Positions 5,522 through 7,792 of a stretch of 7,792 nt of DNA are shown here, in pieces. The stretch's first letter is position 1, and every line of letters begins with the position of its first letter. The stretch is from Spirochaetia bacterium UBA5550. Its GTDB lineage: Bacteria; Spirochaetota; UBA4802; UBA5550. A program made the translations under genes and the position numbers. Location of the stretch: contig DINC01000010.1 in assembly GCA_002425885.1 (NCBI GenBank), positions 1 to 7,792 on the forward strand, written 5' to 3'. The notes under the pieces were generated by a model. That model saw only the letters and a program-made list of their open reading frames with translations. It did not search any database and had not been told where the DNA came from.

Positions 5522-6570
5522 TTAACCGGCGTGTACAGACAATAGGGCTCTTCACCTAACATATCATCCTCAGCGTAAAACGCGCGTGCTCTGCATCCTC
5601 CGCAAACGCTCTTATATTCACAGGCTCCGCACTTACCCTTAAGAGCGTTAAAGTCACGGAGCGTAGCAAAGAGTTCGGATTTTTCCCATACTTCAGGGAA
5701 AGGGGTCTTAACTACATTCCCTGCGGAGAGAGGGAGATATCCGCATGGCTGAACTTCACCCCTGTGTGAGATAAAACAAACACCTGTACCAGCAAGGCAG
5801 CCGCGTGTCATAGCAGCCATACCGTCTGTTTCAAAGGAGAGAGTACGGCCCTCAGCCTTTGCCCTCTGCCTTATTATCCTGTAATAATGCGGAGCACATG
5901 TTGCCTTGAATTCAATACTAACTTCACGAGACCTGTCATAAAACCAGTTTAAAACTTCCTCGTATTTCTCAGCAGAGATCATATCTGTTTCAGCAATCTC
6001 AACTCCGCATCCCACAGGAACAAGCATGAAGAGATGAAGAGCGGCAGCCCCCTCACTTATCGCAAGAGAGAGGATATCATCAATCTCAGCGACATTTCTT
6101 TTAGTCACAGTCATGTTGAACTGAAATTCAACGCCATTTTTTTTGAGGAGCCTGGCGCCGTTAAGCGCTTTTTCAAAAGCTCCCGGTATGCCGCGGAACC
6201 CGTCATGGGACTCGGAATTTTTCCCGTCAATGGAGATGCTGGCTCTTGCTATTCCAGCTTCCCTGATTTTTCCGGCAGTCTCATCTGTTATAAGAGTCCC
6301 GTTTGTTGCAAGGGCAACGCGGAGTTTTTTTGATACCGCATAAGAGGCAATGTCATAAATGTCTTTTCTATAAAGAGGCTCCCCCCCTGTAAGAATAAGT
6401 ATGGGTGAGTACTTTGACGTTATATCATCTATGATCTTTTTAATGCCGTCTGTTTCAAGTTCTCCGGAATAATCTATATCCTCTGCTTCAGCACGGCAGT
6501 GAGCGCAGTTAAGATTACATCTCTTAGTAAGCTCCCAGAATATAAGTCTGGGGGTATTTTTATTCATCAT
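5515..6570 (-). CDS. ahbD: Radical SAM heme b synthase AhbD
   Basis: A 351-residue radical SAM enzyme for the last step of the siroheme-dependent pathway: oxidative decarboxylation of two propionates of Fe-coproporphyrin III to vinyl groups, giving heme b. The radical SAM cluster motif is CNLNCAHC (Cys18, 22, 25), followed by TGGEP (61-65), TNGT (89-92) and SIDG (113-116). Family-specific segments are VPVGCGVEIA (184-193), FKATCAPHYYRI (221-232) and TRGCLAGTGVCFISHRGE (255-272), which I recognise from AhbD and not from AhbC or NirJ. The C terminus carries SPASM/Twitch cysteines for an auxiliary 4Fe-4S cluster: Cys276, 314, 317, 323, 326 and 344. Length is normal. Its ATG overlaps the hemA stop as ATGA; a second ATG follows directly and either could be used. 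GAGG lies about 13 nt upstream, a weak spacing that suggests coupling to hemA translation. Confidence 0.9.
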   Translation of the reverse strand: MMNKNTPRLIFWELTKRCNLNCAHCRAEAEDIDYSGELETDGIKKIIDDITSKYSPILILTGGEPLYRKDIYDIASYAVSKKLRVALATNGTLITDETAGKIREAGIARASISIDGKNSESHDGFRGIPGAFEKALNGARLLKKNGVEFQFNMTVTKRNVAEIDDILSLAISEGAAALHLFMLVPVGCGVEIAETDMISAEKYEEVLNWFYDRSREVSIEFKATCAPHYYRIIRQRAKAEGRTLSFETDGMAAMTRGCLAGTGVCFISHRGEVQPCGYLPLSAGNVVKTPFPEVWEKSELFATLRDFNALKGKCGACEYKSVCGGCRARAFYAEDDMLGEEPYCLYTPVKR

Positions 6571-7792
6571 TTAGTAAACAGGTCCTCTACAAATTTCGCG
6601 TTTTTAAAAATGCTTTCAAATCCGGAATCATGGCATGCTACAGTGCTTTTTTTCAGATTCATAATCGGATTATGAAGTGTTTTGTTCATGATTGATAATG
6701 TAAGCTCTTCTACAAGTTTGAATTCATCTTCAGAAAAATGTTTCATCTTTCTGTTGCGGAATTTTTCAACTTCTCCGGAACGGATTTCATCAAACTTGTT
6801 TTTAATCGAGGTTATCATTGGAGCAAGGGAACTCTCCTCACACCATGACACAAAATCATCAACATCGTCACCCACAATCTTTTCAGCTTTTTCCATCTCA
6901 ATTTCCCTGCACCGTTTATTCTCTTCCGCGATCTTTTTCAGCGAATCCACGTTATATAAAAAAACATCTTTAATGTCAGCGACTGAAGGTTCAATATTAC
7001 GCGGAACAGCAATATCAATAAAAAAAAGCGGACGCCCTCCACGTTCAAGCATTAACTCCTGTGTATCGTCAGCAGTAATTACATGGTGAGGCGCAGTTAC
7101 TGAAGAGATCACTATATCAGCCTGCAGAACCGCCCGATCAACTTTTACAAGAGGGATAATCTCAGCTTCAAAACCTATCTCCGCACAGATATTCTCAGCT
7201 TTTTCAACAGTTCTGTTTGCTATGATAATCTTTTTAAGATTCTCTTTAACCAGGTACTTCAGAATAAGTTCACCCATTTCACCTGCGCCTATAAGAAGCG
7301 CCCTTCTTTCTGTCATGTCAGGAAAAATCTTCCTTGCCTGTTCAACAGCAATTGATGCGACTGACAGAGGATTTTTGGAAATACCGGTTTCGGTCCTCAC
7401 ACGCTTCGCAGTCGCGAAGGCTTTATGGAAAAGCTTGTTCAGCATAGTTCCTGTGGAACCACACTCCACGGCTCTTTTATATGATTCCTTCACCTGCCCT
7501 GTAATTTCATTCTCACCAACAACCATTGAATCAAGAGATGATGTCACATTGAGCAGATGACGCACTGCATCAAGTCCGTAACATGCATATACCGAAGTTC
7601 TGAAAACCTCATGCGGCAGTTTGGTATGAAACTCCATAAGCTTCTTTATTGTTTCAACTGCTGACTCTTTATCCTCAGCTGTCATATAGATTTCGACCCT
7701 GTTGCAGGTTGAGACATAAACCGATTCATCAATGCCCGTTTCAGCAAGGCGCTCATAGAAAGCAGGGAGCTGAGCAGCAGGAAGAGAGAGAA
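6567..7792 (-). CDS. hemA: Glutamyl-tRNA reductase, 5' end cut by the window edge
   Basis: NADPH-dependent glutamyl-tRNA reductase, which turns Glu-tRNA(Glu) into glutamate-1-semialdehyde, the first committed and usually regulated step of the C5 route to 5-aminolevulinate. The frame stays open to the window end, so 407 residues are visible and about 20 N-terminal residues are missing, judging from E. coli HemA. The ATG at 7685 is internal: upstream of it in frame lies VSTCNRVEIY, holding the catalytic cysteine (codon 7706-7704). Further family motifs, in visible-residue numbering, are LDSMVVGE (86-93), QVK (98-100), RVRTET (130-135), the NADPH site GAGEMG (168-173) and DIAVPRN (259-265), followed by a helical dimerisation domain to residue 407. 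It is the first visible gene of the heme operon and overlaps ahbD by 4 nt. The promoter, and possibly further genes such as a cytochrome assembly protein, lie outside the window. Confidence 0.96.
   Translation of the reverse strand, partial: LSLPAAQLPAFYERLAETGIDESVYVSTCNRVEIYMTAEDKESAVETIKKLMEFHTKLPHEVFRTSVYACYGLDAVRHLLNVTSSLDSMVVGENEITGQVKESYKRAVECGSTGTMLNKLFHKAFATAKRVRTETGISKNPLSVASIAVEQARKIFPDMTERRALLIGAGEMGELILKYLVKENLKKIIIANRTVEKAENICAEIGFEAEIIPLVKVDRAVLQADIVISSVTAPHHVITADDTQELMLERGGRPLFFIDIAVPRNIEPSVADIKDVFLYNVDSLKKIAEENKRCREIEMEKAEKIVGDDVDDFVSWCEESSLAPMITSIKNKFDEIRSGEVEKFRNRKMKHFSEDEFKLVEELTLSIMNKTLHNPIMNLKKSTVACHDSGFESIFKNAKFVEDLFTK

Noticed and set aside
5511..5555. ATG at 5555 as the start of the ahbAB gene
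   Set aside because: The extra 15 residues overlap the ahbD coding end and do not look like the family; the ATG at 5510 has a strong ribosome binding site.
3230..6570. Heme d1 (nir) gene cluster instead of heme b pathway
   Set aside because: The gene at 5515-6570 has AhbD-specific segments, and no nirF, nirN, nirE or nirS is present. NirJ and NirDL remain the nearest alternatives for the other two genes.
6568..7685. ATG at 7685 as the true start of hemA
   Set aside because: It would cut off the catalytic cysteine in STCNR, which is encoded in frame just upstream (7704-7706); the frame is open to the window end.

Overview
The window carries the 3' part of an alternative, siroheme-dependent heme b pathway on the minus strand (2574 to beyond 7792). 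To its left are a plus-strand pair of an SGNH-type hydrolase and an MFS transporter (770-2577), then an isolated minus-strand gene for an unrecognised, probably exported protein (27-578). I see no tRNA, rRNA, CRISPR array, insertion sequence or phage gene.

Organism: a bacterium that makes glutamate-derived 5-aminolevulinate (hemA) and heme through siroheme (ahb genes) rather than through protoporphyrin. This route is typical of anaerobes such as sulfate reducers, Deferribacterota and relatives, and of archaea. Base composition is moderate to AT-leaning, with strong GGAGG-like ribosome binding sites. A deferribacterial or deltaproteobacterial-type respiratory anaerobe is my guess; the sequence does not prove it.

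Heme operon (transcribed right to left): hemA (cut by the window end, its first ~20 residues missing), ahbD, an ahbA-ahbB fusion, ahbC, sirC. The junctions are very tight: 4-nt overlap, 4-nt gap, 8-nt overlap, 1-nt overlap, so the five genes almost certainly share one message. HemA commits glutamyl-tRNA to tetrapyrroles. SirC oxidises precorrin-2 to sirohydrochlorin. The fused AhbAB decarboxylates siroheme. AhbC removes the two acetate side chains and AhbD oxidatively decarboxylates two propionates to vinyls, giving heme b. The genes for uroporphyrinogen III synthesis, its methylation and iron insertion are not in the window and must lie elsewhere, or iron insertion may be partly done by SirC.

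Left half: a 191-bp AT-rich divergent intergenic region (579-769) holds plausible promoters for both directions, three copies of an 8-bp AAACAATA element and a perfect T8/A8 inverted repeat. The SGNH hydrolase and MFS genes overlap by 4 nt. The MFS gene and sirC converge so closely that one palindromic TTAA supplies both stop codons.

Nothing here is clearly a new system. The most interesting points are the AhbA-AhbB fusion with a divergent AhbB motif, the unusual SirC (Thr at the CysG Ser128 position and a cysteine-rich tail), and the unexplained exported protein with its repeat-bearing upstream region.
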